Assembly (NCBI GenBank): GCA_900550955.1
Contig: URUF01000044.1
Span: forward strand, 1 to 16,788
DNA: 16,788 nucleotides
Source: an uncultured Eubacteriales bacterium
GTDB taxonomy: Bacteria > Bacillota > Clostridia > Christensenellales > Aristaeellaceae
Direction of reading: 5' to 3'
Part shown: positions 7,234 to 13,905 of the stretch, one piece after another
Layout: every line of letters starts with the position of its first letter
How positions within the stretch are numbered: position 1 is the first letter of the stretch
Translations under genes and position numbers: made by a program
Notes under the pieces: generated by a model
Database searches by the model: none
What the model was told of the DNA's origin: nothing
What the model saw: the letters and a program-made list of their open reading frames with translations, nothing else

Positions 7234-7631
7234 GTGCAGTTCGCTGCCGGTTTCTTTTCACCTTGCGCCTGACCCGCAAAGGCAGGTTGCTGTTTCTCAC
7301 CTGTAAAAGGCGCTGATCAATGTAGTTATACAAAGTCCTGGTGCAGACCATCGTTTCAAAAAGGTTTTCTTGCCGCGCGCAGCCGCAGGCCGCATACGGC
7401 GAGCTTTTCCCAACAAGTATGGCCTCCTGCGTTGCCTGGCGGGCCTGATAGACCCTCTGCCCAGCGCCGGAAAAATACCGTGTATACTGGCGGTATTCGC
7501 TATCCATCTGCTGGGCGGTTCCGCGCTTGGGTTGCTTTATCTGCCGTTGACTTCACAATACCCAGTTCCCAGGCTATCTGGTCTTTGCCCGCCTTCGTTT
7601 TATAATCCGCCTCCAAAGCTTGTTTTTTCTT
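7234..7631 (-). pseudogene. broken IS30-family transposase remnant (N-terminal part)
   Basis: Two minus-strand frames together resemble the N-terminal part of IS30-type transposases. The first piece (about 7631 to 7553) reads KAGKDQIAWELGIVKST, like the helix-turn-helix that binds the inverted repeat. The frame then shifts at about 7553. The second piece reads IKQPKRGTAQQMDSEYRQYT, then QRVYQARQAT, and ETMVCTRTLYNYIDQRLLQV followed by RNSNLPLRVRRK, which is the characteristic IS30 segment before the catalytic domain. None of the DDE catalytic region is present; the frame continues to 7130 with unrelated-looking sequence. I could not find terminal inverted repeats. This is a decayed, inactive fragment, evidence of past insertion beside the AT-rich gene. 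The rest of 7111-7647 holds nothing else I can support. Confidence 0.8.
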
Positions 7632-7647
7632 TGCGCCTCCCACGCCT

Positions 7648-7676
7648 TTGCCATATGCGCCGCCGGATGGTATAAT
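7648..7676 (+). promoter_or_regulatory. sigma-A promoter for the sortase-like/C39 gene and P-type ATPase
   Basis: TTGCCA (7648-7653), exactly 17 bases, and the perfect -10 TATAAT (7671-7676). Transcription would start near 7683, about 36 bases before the TTG start codon at 7719. Its position rules out the longer open frame that begins at 7620. Confidence 0.88.
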
Positions 7677-7718
7677 AAGGCGGGTATATATTTTGGAAAC
7701 GCCCACAGGAGGACTGCC

Positions 7719-9185
7719 TTGCAAAGAATCGTTACGCGCCTTTTGGCGCTTTCCCTGGGAATGGCGCTGGCCTGCCATGCGGCCGCGGCACGGGCCGCCT
7801 CAACGCCCATTGCGGTTCAGACGCCCCGCGGCACGGTGGATTTTTCTTATGTTCAAACCCTTAACCCGGAATGCGTGGCATGGCTCTATCAGGAGGGGAC
7901 AAGCTACAGCCGCCCTATTTTTCAAAGCACGGACAATCAAAAATATGCGAACCACGCCTTTGATGGCACCGTTATCAAGCGCGGCAGCCTGTACCTGGAC
8001 GCAGCCGCCAGCCCCGCCCTGGAGGACGCGCTTACGTTTCTCTATGGCGATAGCCGGGAGGAGGGCCCTTTTGCCCTGCTAAAGGACTATCTGGAAACCT
8101 ATGCCGCCCGGCCCGCCCTGCGCCTTATCACCCCCGGCGGGGACTGGCAGGTGGAGGTTTTTGCCTGCATGGCTTCCACCACGCGCGATACGGATTCCTG
8201 GCGGCCGCCTGCGGATACAAGCGGCGCGGCGCGTGAACAGTGGTACCGCGCGCTGCGCGCCCAAAGCCAGGCGCCCACCCCTGCGGCGGCGCTGCCCGGC
8301 GAGGACGAGCGCGTGCTGGCGATGGTGGGGATGGGCAACAACGGCAAATGCATCCTGGTATACGGCACGCTGCGTCCCATCCGCTACACGGGCGGCGAGG
8401 CCTTCGACCTTGTGAAGCGGGAGCTGGACAGCCGTGAAACCACAAGCGGCCTTAAAGAAGCAGGCCCCTTGGGCCAGTTGATGGTTTACGCCCAGGATGA
8501 CCCGCTTTGGAGCAAAATGCGATACGAAAGCAGTAGCAGTCAGTATTTCCGCCGGTTTGGCGGAGGAGGATGCGGCCCGACGGCGGTGGCCATGGCGCTT
8601 GCCAACCTGCTTCCCATGGACGAGCTGCCCAAGCTTGGCTCCGCTGCCGCCTCCGACCTGGGCGTGCTGTTTTGCTCCTGCTCGGTAAACCGCAATTTCT
8701 GCAACCATATGCATGTGCCCTATCAGCTTTCCACGCCGCAGGAATACCTGCGCTACCTGCCCGTGGCGGTGGCGAACTTTGCGGCTGGGAACAACCGCTG
8801 GGGCGTGGTTGCGCGCCGCGGCAATGCCTACGGCACCAGCATGAAGTTTTTGGAGCCGCTGTGCAGCGTGTTTGGCATTGAGGCGACATCCACCCGCCTA
8901 ATTGACGAGGTGATTGAAGCGGTGCTTCGCGCGCCGGGCCGGTGTATGGCGATTGCCTGCGCCACGCTTGGCAGCCCCTTTACAAGCACCAGCCATTACG
9001 TGGTTATTGCCGGGGCGGATGAAACGTACTTTTATGTGCTGGACCCCCTGCCCCGGGAAAGCTACGGGAGCCTGGATAGGTATGGCATTGTGGAGGTGCT
9101 TTCACCGGGCGTTGCGCGCATCCGCATTGAAAACGCCTCGTTGTGCCTGCTTTCGCCGCTTGTTATTTTAAGCGTATCTGAATGA
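7719..9185 (+). CDS. secreted fusion of a degenerate class B sortase-like domain and a C39-like cysteine peptidase
   Basis: A 488-residue exported protein. The signal peptide is at 1-27 (QRIVTR, hydrophobic core, ARAAS). Residues about 40-225 read like a class B sortase: LNPECVAWLYQEGTSYSRPI (48-67), STDNQKYANHAFDGT (70-84), SLYLD (90-94), then FLYGDSREEGPFALLKDYL. In active SrtB the Tyr-Gly pair is followed by catalytic His; here it is Asp111. The strand with catalytic Cys appears as LAMVGMGNNGKCILVYGTL, with no Cys where TC is expected and Lys210 where Arg is expected, so this domain is probably inactive. Residues about 255-470 are a Peptidase_C39-like domain: YAQDDPLWSKMRY, GGGGCGPTAVAMAL with Cys285, TSHYVVIAGADETYFYVLDP with His426 and Asp442. 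This triad looks intact. The start is TTG at 7719 with AGGAGG six bases upstream. The ATPase gene follows after 21 bases. The substrate is unknown; the dead sortase domain may bind a peptide or surface protein (inference). Confidence 0.86.
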   Translation: MQRIVTRLLALSLGMALACHAAAARAASTPIAVQTPRGTVDFSYVQTLNPECVAWLYQEGTSYSRPIFQSTDNQKYANHAFDGTVIKRGSLYLDAAASPALEDALTFLYGDSREEGPFALLKDYLETYAARPALRLITPGGDWQVEVFACMASTTRDTDSWRPPADTSGAAREQWYRALRAQSQAPTPAAALPGEDERVLAMVGMGNNGKCILVYGTLRPIRYTGGEAFDLVKRELDSRETTSGLKEAGPLGQLMVYAQDDPLWSKMRYESSSSQYFRRFGGGGCGPTAVAMALANLLPMDELPKLGSAAASDLGVLFCSCSVNRNFCNHMHVPYQLSTPQEYLRYLPVAVANFAAGNNRWGVVARRGNAYGTSMKFLEPLCSVFGIEATSTRLIDEVIEAVLRAPGRCMAIACATLGSPFTSTSHYVVIAGADETYFYVLDPLPRESYGSLDRYGIVEVLSPGVARIRIENASLCLLSPLVILSVSE

Positions 9186-9206
9186 AAACGCCAAAGGAGA
9201 TTCCTT

Positions 9207-11546
9207 ATGCAGCCAACCACCGATGATTTTGAGGGCCTAAGCAGCCAGGAGGCCGCGGGCCGGGCCGCAAACGGCCAGGCCAACCGAATGCCGCGCCAGC
9301 GCGAGGGCGGCGTTGCGGATATCCTGCGCCGCCATGTGCTCACGCTGTTTAACCTGCTGAACCTGGCGCTGGCCGCGCTGCTGTTTTGGGTAGGCAGCCA
9401 CCGCGACATGCTGTTTTTGGGCGTGGTGGTTTCCAATACGCTTATTGGCGTGGTTCAGGAGCTGCGCGCCAAGCGCACGCACGACCGGCTTCAGCTTTTG
9501 AGCGAGGGACGCGTGCGCGTTCTGCGCGACGGCGCGGAATGCCAGCTTCCCCCGCAGGAGCTTGTTTTGGGCGACGTGGCGCTGCTTTCGCGCGGCGATC
9601 AGACGCCGGCGGACGCGGAGGTGCTTTGCGGGCTTGCGCAGGTGGACGAGTCCCTGCTGACGGGGGAGAGCGAGCCAGTCAATAAGGGGCCGGGCGACCG
9701 CCTGTATTCCGGCAGCTTTCTGGTGGGCGGCGGCGTAACCGTGCGCCTGACCGCGGTGGGCGCGCAAAGCTACGCGGGGCAATTACAGCTGGCCGCCCGC
9801 AAGGTGCGCCGCCCCAGCAGCGAGCTGATGCGCGATATGCGGCGCATCATCCGCTGGGTAAGCGCGCTTATCCTGCCCATTGGCATAAGCATGTTTTTGA
9901 AGCAGTATTTCACCATGGATGTGGATTTGCAGGGAGCCGTTACCAAAACGGTTGCCTCCATGCTGGGCATGATCCCGGAGGGGCTTATCTTGCTCACCTC
10001 CGTTTCGCTGGCGGTAGGCGTGGTAAAGCTGGGCCGCTCAAACGCCTTGGTGAACGAGCTGTTCGGCATTGAAACCCTGGCCCGCACCGACGTGGTGTGC
10101 ATGGATAAAACCGGCACCCTCACCAGCGGCGAAATGACGCTGGAGGAAACCCTGCCCTTAAACGGCGCCTCGCAGGAGGAAATCGCCGCCTGCCTGGGCG
10201 CGCTGCTCGGCACGTTCCCAGATGAAACGCCCACTACGCGCGCGCTTGCGGCGGCCTATCCCGCCAGCGGCGCGCAGCCTGTGGCGGCCGTGCCCTTTTC
10301 CAGCGCGCGCAAATGGTCCGCCGGGCAGTGGGACGCGCTTGGCACGGTGGTGCTGGGCGCGCCCGAGCGGCTTGCGGGCGGCGGCGTGCTTGAGCAGGCG
10401 CAGGCGCAGGCCGCCCAGGGGCGGCGCGTGCTTATGCTTGCCCGCACCTTGGAAGCGTTAAACGGCGAAGAACTGCCCGGCGGGCTTGCGCCGGTAGCGC
10501 TTTTGTGCCTGCGGGATTCGCTCAGGCCCAATGTGCAAAAAACCGTGCGCTACTTTGGCCAGCAGGATGTGGCGCTCAAGGTGATTTCCGGCGACAGCCC
10601 GCTTACCGCATCCCATGCGGCGCTGGCGGCTGGCGTGCCCGGGGCCGGGCGCATGGTGGATTTGAGCCTGCTTTCGGGCGAAAAGGACTATGCTGCCCTG
10701 TGCCGCGAATATACCGTGTTTGGCCGCGTATCGCCCGAGGATAAGCGCGGGCTGGTTGAGGCGCTCAAGGCCGATGGGCATAACGTGGCCATGGTGGGCG
10801 ACGGCGTGAACGATATTCCCGCGCTCAAGGCGGCGGATTGCTCCATCGCCATGGCGGGCGGCAGCGACGCGGCCTGCCGCGTGGCGCAGATTTGCCTGCT
10901 GAACGCGGATTTTGATGTGCTTCCGCAAATTGTGCTGGAGGGAAGGCGCGTAATCAACAACATCACGCGCGCCTCGTCGCTGTTTCTGGTCAAAAACATT
11001 TTTAGCCTGCTGCTTTCGGTGCTGCTGCTGGCGCTTCCGTTCGTGTATCCCTTTGCGCCCATCCAGCTTACGCTCGTCAGCGCGCTTACCATCGGCGTGC
11101 CCTCGTTTGTGCTGGCGTTACAGCCCAGCCGCGACCGCGTGCGCGGCAGCTTTTTGCGCAACGTCATCATGCGCGCGCTGCCCGGCGGGGTGTGTACGGC
11201 GGCGCTGATCATTCCGCTAATGGCCTTTTCCAACCGGCTTGGGTTTTCTGCCGAAACGGTGAGCACCCTAAGCACGCTCATTGCCGGGTATTCCGGCATG
11301 GTGGCGCTGTTTTTGACCTGCCTGCCGCTAAACCCGCTGCGCGGCGCGCTTGTGGCGCTGATGTCGGCCGCCTTTGCCGCGGCGGTGCTGTTTTTCCCGC
11401 AGGTGTTTTACCTTACGCCCATCGCCGGCACGCAATGGGCCATGCTGGCCGCGGCCGCCGTGCTGGCCCCGGTCGTGCAGGTGGGCCTGGGCGCGCTTGT
11501 GCGCCGGGCCGGCCATAAACGCCCCGCCGCCGCCCATCCGGCCTGA
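9207..11546 (+). CDS. CtpE-like P-type cation-transporting ATPase
   Basis: A 779-residue ATP-driven cation pump. All core motifs are present: TGES (152-155) in the actuator domain, PEGL in the fourth membrane helix (in MIPEGLILL), the phosphorylation motif DKTGTLT with Asp300, and GDGVNDIPALKAAD (531-544) in the HAD domain. The nucleotide-binding domain is short. There is no N-terminal heavy-metal (CXXC) domain, and six hydrophobic segments follow the HAD domain. The short N-terminus (GLSSQEAAGRAANGQAN) and the sequence around the phosphorylation site (RTDVVCMDKTGTLTSGEM) resemble the CtpE group, for which calcium transport has been reported in mycobacteria, so calcium is the best guess but not shown. 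The ATG at 9207 follows AAAGGAG. The gene sits 21 bases behind the sortase-like/C39 gene and is probably co-transcribed from the promoter at 7648. Confidence 0.93.
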   Translation: MQPTTDDFEGLSSQEAAGRAANGQANRMPRQREGGVADILRRHVLTLFNLLNLALAALLFWVGSHRDMLFLGVVVSNTLIGVVQELRAKRTHDRLQLLSEGRVRVLRDGAECQLPPQELVLGDVALLSRGDQTPADAEVLCGLAQVDESLLTGESEPVNKGPGDRLYSGSFLVGGGVTVRLTAVGAQSYAGQLQLAARKVRRPSSELMRDMRRIIRWVSALILPIGISMFLKQYFTMDVDLQGAVTKTVASMLGMIPEGLILLTSVSLAVGVVKLGRSNALVNELFGIETLARTDVVCMDKTGTLTSGEMTLEETLPLNGASQEEIAACLGALLGTFPDETPTTRALAAAYPASGAQPVAAVPFSSARKWSAGQWDALGTVVLGAPERLAGGGVLEQAQAQAAQGRRVLMLARTLEALNGEELPGGLAPVALLCLRDSLRPNVQKTVRYFGQQDVALKVISGDSPLTASHAALAAGVPGAGRMVDLSLLSGEKDYAALCREYTVFGRVSPEDKRGLVEALKADGHNVAMVGDGVNDIPALKAADCSIAMAGGSDAACRVAQICLLNADFDVLPQIVLEGRRVINNITRASSLFLVKNIFSLLLSVLLLALPFVYPFAPIQLTLVSALTIGVPSFVLALQPSRDRVRGSFLRNVIMRALPGGVCTAALIIPLMAFSNRLGFSAETVSTLSTLIAGYSGMVALFLTCLPLNPLRGALVALMSAAFAAAVLFFPQVFYLTPIAGTQWAMLAAAAVLAPVVQVGLGALVRRAGHKRPAAAHPA

Positions 11547-11756
11547 ATGGAAGGGCGCGTCCCCAAACCCCGGCAAACGCAAAGCGGGCCGCCCTTTTGC
11601 GACCCGCCAAGAAAAATCTAAAGCCCGCGCGCGTCTGCTTTGAAAGCCTTGCAGCGCAAGGCTTTCTTACGCTGCTCGCCGCCCGGCGCAAAAAAGGGCC
11701 CGCCGCGGCTTCCCTTTCTGCGATAGGCCCTGGCCTTGTTAGGCGCCCGTTCCGCT
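11547..11756. other. convergent intergenic region with GC-rich hairpins
   Basis: This non-coding stretch lies between the convergent ATPase and ANTAR genes. Besides the perfect hairpin at 11642-11666, it contains GCGGG...CCCGC near 11586-11609 (better paired in minus-strand RNA because of a G-U pair) and a run of six A at 11690-11695 next to GGGCC. Several of these could end transcription, but no single one has the classical stem plus T-tract on the plus strand. No gene or RNA is recognisable. Confidence 0.4.
11642..11666. terminator. perfect 10-bp hairpin between convergent operons
   Basis: GAAAGCCTTG (11642-11651), loop CAGCG and CAAGGCTTTC (11657-11666) form a perfect stem. It lies between genes converging from both sides, so it may act in both directions, but it lacks a T-tract on either strand. 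The alternative is a protein-binding palindrome. Confidence 0.45.
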
Positions 11757-11777
11757 AAAAGCAGGCGCTTAGCGCCT
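11757..11777 (-). terminator. possible terminator of the glnA-ANTAR operon
   Basis: On the minus strand, AGGCGC, loop TAA, GCGCCT form a 6-bp stem followed by GCTTTT. It is about 50 bases after the ANTAR gene's stop. The stem is short and the T-tract weak, but two further hairpins precede it. Confidence 0.5.
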
Positions 11778-11781
11778 TACG

Positions 11782-11817
11782 GCCCCTAAAGGGGCGGCGG
11801 TTCGGGGCCTAAGCCCC
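11782..11817 (-). repeat. tandem hairpins with alternating GCCCC/GGGGC arms
   Basis: GCCCC-TAAA-GGGGC (11782-11795) and GGGGC-CTAA-GCCCC (11804-11817) sit side by side, just after the ANTAR stop. The arms are complementary to each other too, so alternative pairings are possible in the RNA. Loops are four bases, which does not match the six-base loops with A1 and G4 known for ANTAR binding sites. Confidence 0.6.
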
Positions 11818-11825
11818 TCCTCCAC

Positions 11826-12395
11826 CTAGAGCTCGTAGCGTTCCAGGATTTGTTTGGCGATTTTGGCCCGGGAGAGGCGCGCGTCCATCGCCTGCTTTTC
11901 GATGGCGCGGTGCGCCTCGCCTTCGGTTAGGCGCTCGTGCTCAATCAGCAGGCACTTCGCCCGGTCCACCAGGCGCAGCTCCTCCAGCTTCTGGTGCAGC
12001 TTTTCGTTTTCGCGGCTTACCAGCAGCAGGCGGTTGCGCGTGGCCGCCGCCAGCTGCACGGTCTGCTGAAAAAGCTGCGGGTTAAGCGGCTTGGCCGCCA
12101 CCAAAACGCCCGCCTCCGTGGCGGGATTGTAAATCATTCCCATTAGCTCCGCCTTTACCAATAGCACAACGGCGCACAGGCTGCTCTCGGTAAGCTCCAT
12201 GGCCAGCTCAAGCCCGCTTTCATCCGCAAGCGGCGCGTTGATCACCACCATGCCGTAGCCGCCCTGGGCCAGCAGGCGGCGCGCCTCCCCCGCCGAGGCC
12301 GCGGCGCTTCCCGGCGGAATGCCCATGCCGCTTAACAGCTGGCGCAGCTTTTCCCCGCCGCGCCCGCATACCACCAATACTTTGCTTTCCGTCAC
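11826..12395 (-). CDS. ANTAR-domain regulator with receiver lacking the phospho-Asp
   Basis: A 189-residue RNA-binding antiterminator-type regulator. The N-terminal 115 residues have a receiver-like fold (VLVVC first strand, conserved Lys102-Pro103), but the phospho-acceptor position is Asn53 in VVINAPLADESG, and the usual acidic pair after the first strand is absent. A coiled coil follows (about 120-142, LVSRENEKLHQKLEELRLVD), then the ANTAR three-helix domain (about 135-189), with the conserved AKCLLIEHERLTEGEAHRAI and the ending ILERYEL. ANTAR proteins bind paired hairpins in RNA and prevent termination. Here activity is probably controlled by something other than phosphorylation, such as a protein partner. 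The gene follows the GS-like gene by 39 bases on the same strand, an arrangement common in Clostridia. The start is a GTG, with GGAAGGGG about 11 bases upstream. Confidence 0.9.
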   Translation of the reverse strand: MTESKVLVVCGRGGEKLRQLLSGMGIPPGSAAASAGEARRLLAQGGYGMVVINAPLADESGLELAMELTESSLCAVVLLVKAELMGMIYNPATEAGVLVAAKPLNPQLFQQTVQLAAATRNRLLLVSRENEKLHQKLEELRLVDRAKCLLIEHERLTEGEAHRAIEKQAMDARLSRAKIAKQILERYEL

Positions 12396-12434
12396 CCGCG
12401 CGACCGCCCCTTCCTCACTGCCGGCATCGTGCCG

Positions 12435-13715
12435 CTAAAAGCGCAGGATTTGCGCATGCGTTTGGGCCGCGGCGTCGCGCGAGCGGGCGGCCAGCAACCC
12501 TTGGGCGCGTTCCACATAGCGCCGGGTAACGGCGGGCGGCAGAGCCGCGTTTACAAACGCGCTGTCCCGCGCAAGGGCGATGGCCTCCTCCATGGCGAGG
12601 GGCAGCAGGGGCGCGCCGCTATCCGCACCGGTGAAAAAGCCATCCAGCGACAGGTTCTGGCGCAGGCCCTCCAGCGCCGCCTCTATCAGCAGGGCGAAGC
12701 CGATGTATACGTTCATTGTGGGGTCGGGGCTGCTTAGCTGCATGCGGGCAAAGCGCTCCTGCGGCAAGGGGATGCGCAGCGCGCTGCGGTCGCGCTCCAT
12801 GCTCCAACACAGCCTGCAAAACGCCTCCGGCGCGCTCAGGCGTTCGTAGCTGTTGGGCAGCGGGTTTAAAAACAGCGTCATTTCCGGCAGGCGGCGCAAA
12901 ACGCCGGCCATGCAGCTGCGCGCCTCCGCGCCCAGCGCCCCGTCCTCCATACGCAACAGGTTCCGTCCCTCGCGGTAGAGGGCCAGCTTCACATGCAGGC
13001 CGTTGCCCGCCTCGCCCGGCAGGGGCTTGGGCATGAAGGTGGCATGCACGCCGTAGCGCTGCGATACCGCGCGCACCGCGTGAATGAAGGCCACGTAATG
13101 ATCCGCCGCGGTAAGCGGCTCGGCGCGGTGAAAGTCCACCTCGTTTTGGCCGGGGCCGCGCTCGTGATGGCTGCTCTCCGGGCGGATGTTCATCTGTTCC
13201 AGGGTGAGCACGATATCGCGCCGCACATCCTCGCAGCGATCCATGGGCGCAACGTCCATGTAGCCGCCCGCGTCATGGGGCTGCATGGTTAAGCGGCCGT
13301 GTTCGTCCAAATCGAACAGGTAAAACTCGCAGTCCGTGCCGATGCGCACCTGCAACCCCGCGTCGGCCGCATGCCGCGTGGCCGCGCGCAGCATGGCGCG
13401 GCTGCCGGCGGCAAAGGGCTCGCCCTTAGGGGTATATAAATCGCACAAAAGCCGGCACACGCGCCCGGACTGGGGCCGCCAGGGCAGTATGCACAGCGTG
13501 TCCGGGTCGGGCCTGAGAACAAGGTCGCCGCCGGAGATGCCTTCGCAGCCGTCCACGGCCGTGGCGTCTATGGCGATACCCCTTTCAAACGCCTCCGGAA
13601 GCTGGTCTGGCAAAATAGCGATGTTTTTCAATTGCCCAAACAGATCCGTAAACGCCAGGCGGATGAACTTTACGTCGTTCTCCTCAATAAATTGCAAAAC
13701 CTCGCCGGAGAGCAT
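12435..13715 (-). CDS. glnA: type I glutamine synthetase-like protein with altered active-site residues
   Basis: A 426-residue member of the GS-I family (ATP-dependent ligation of ammonia to glutamate), slightly shorter than usual. Recognisable are the N-terminal beta-grasp (FTDLFGQLKNIAI), the region DGCEGI...LVLRPDPDTLCILPW, HHERGPGQNEVDF (183-195), FMPKPLPGEAGNGLHVKLAL (227-246), NSYERL (288-293) and SPDPTMNVYIGFALLIEAALEGL. By alignment in my head to the Salmonella enzyme, several ligands are kept (Glu185, Glu192, His241, Arg292, Arg310, Arg314, Arg324). Others differ: Asp128 in place of Glu129, Gln326 in place of Glu357, Ser328 in place of Arg359, and Lys243 in place of His271. Activity may be reduced or the substrate changed. 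The Tyr adenylylation region is absent. The ATG at 13715 has GAGGTG five bases upstream; a longer frame to 13757 is not needed. It is co-transcribed with the ANTAR gene. Confidence 0.88.
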   Translation of the reverse strand: MLSGEVLQFIEENDVKFIRLAFTDLFGQLKNIAILPDQLPEAFERGIAIDATAVDGCEGISGGDLVLRPDPDTLCILPWRPQSGRVCRLLCDLYTPKGEPFAAGSRAMLRAATRHAADAGLQVRIGTDCEFYLFDLDEHGRLTMQPHDAGGYMDVAPMDRCEDVRRDIVLTLEQMNIRPESSHHERGPGQNEVDFHRAEPLTAADHYVAFIHAVRAVSQRYGVHATFMPKPLPGEAGNGLHVKLALYREGRNLLRMEDGALGAEARSCMAGVLRRLPEMTLFLNPLPNSYERLSAPEAFCRLCWSMERDRSALRIPLPQERFARMQLSSPDPTMNVYIGFALLIEAALEGLRQNLSLDGFFTGADSGAPLLPLAMEEAIALARDSAFVNAALPPAVTRRYVERAQGLLAARSRDAAAQTHAQILRF

Positions 13716-13768
13716 AGCGCACCTCTTTCCGCAGCCCGCGGGCCGCACGGTCCTCAAAATCCAATTTC

Positions 13769-13777
13769 ATTATAACA
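13769..13777 (-). promoter_or_regulatory. extended -10 promoter for glnA-ANTAR
   Basis: On the minus strand the sequence is TGT-TATAAT (TATAAT at 13774-13769, TG one base upstream). No good -35 lies 17 bases further, which fits an extended -10 promoter. The leader would be about 47 bases and contains a 6-bp hairpin (GCGGCC-CGCG-GGCTGC) just upstream of the Shine-Dalgarno. No paired ANTAR-type hairpins fit in it. Confidence 0.7.
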
Positions 13778-13835
13778 TAGCGCGGCGGCGGGAGGGTGTG
13801 TTTTTCCTGTATCTGAGGTTTTGCGCAGGTGGTCG

Positions 13836-13864
13836 TTGACACTCCAACGGCGATACGCTAGAAT
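13836..13864 (+). promoter_or_regulatory. sigma-A promoter for the CaCA-AraC-toroid operon
   Basis: TTGACA (13836-13841), a 17-base spacer and TAGAAT (13859-13864). It lies back to back with the glnA promoter, with about 60 bases between the two -10 boxes' far sides. The leader to the ATG at 13906 is about 35 bases. Confidence 0.9.
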
Positions 13865-13905
13865 AAAGGGCGTTGTGGCCTATTGAATCCTGGAGGCGAG
13901 GGGAA

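Noticed and set aside
7620..7718. N-terminal extension of the sortase-like/C39 protein
   Set aside because: The promoter at 7648-7676 lies inside it, and the TTG at 7719 has a perfect AGGAGG followed by a signal peptide.
13716..13762. ANTAR-type paired hexaloop hairpins in the glnA leader
   Set aside because: The leader is only about 47 bases and contains one 6-bp hairpin with a four-base loop; no paired six-base loops with A1 and G4 are present.
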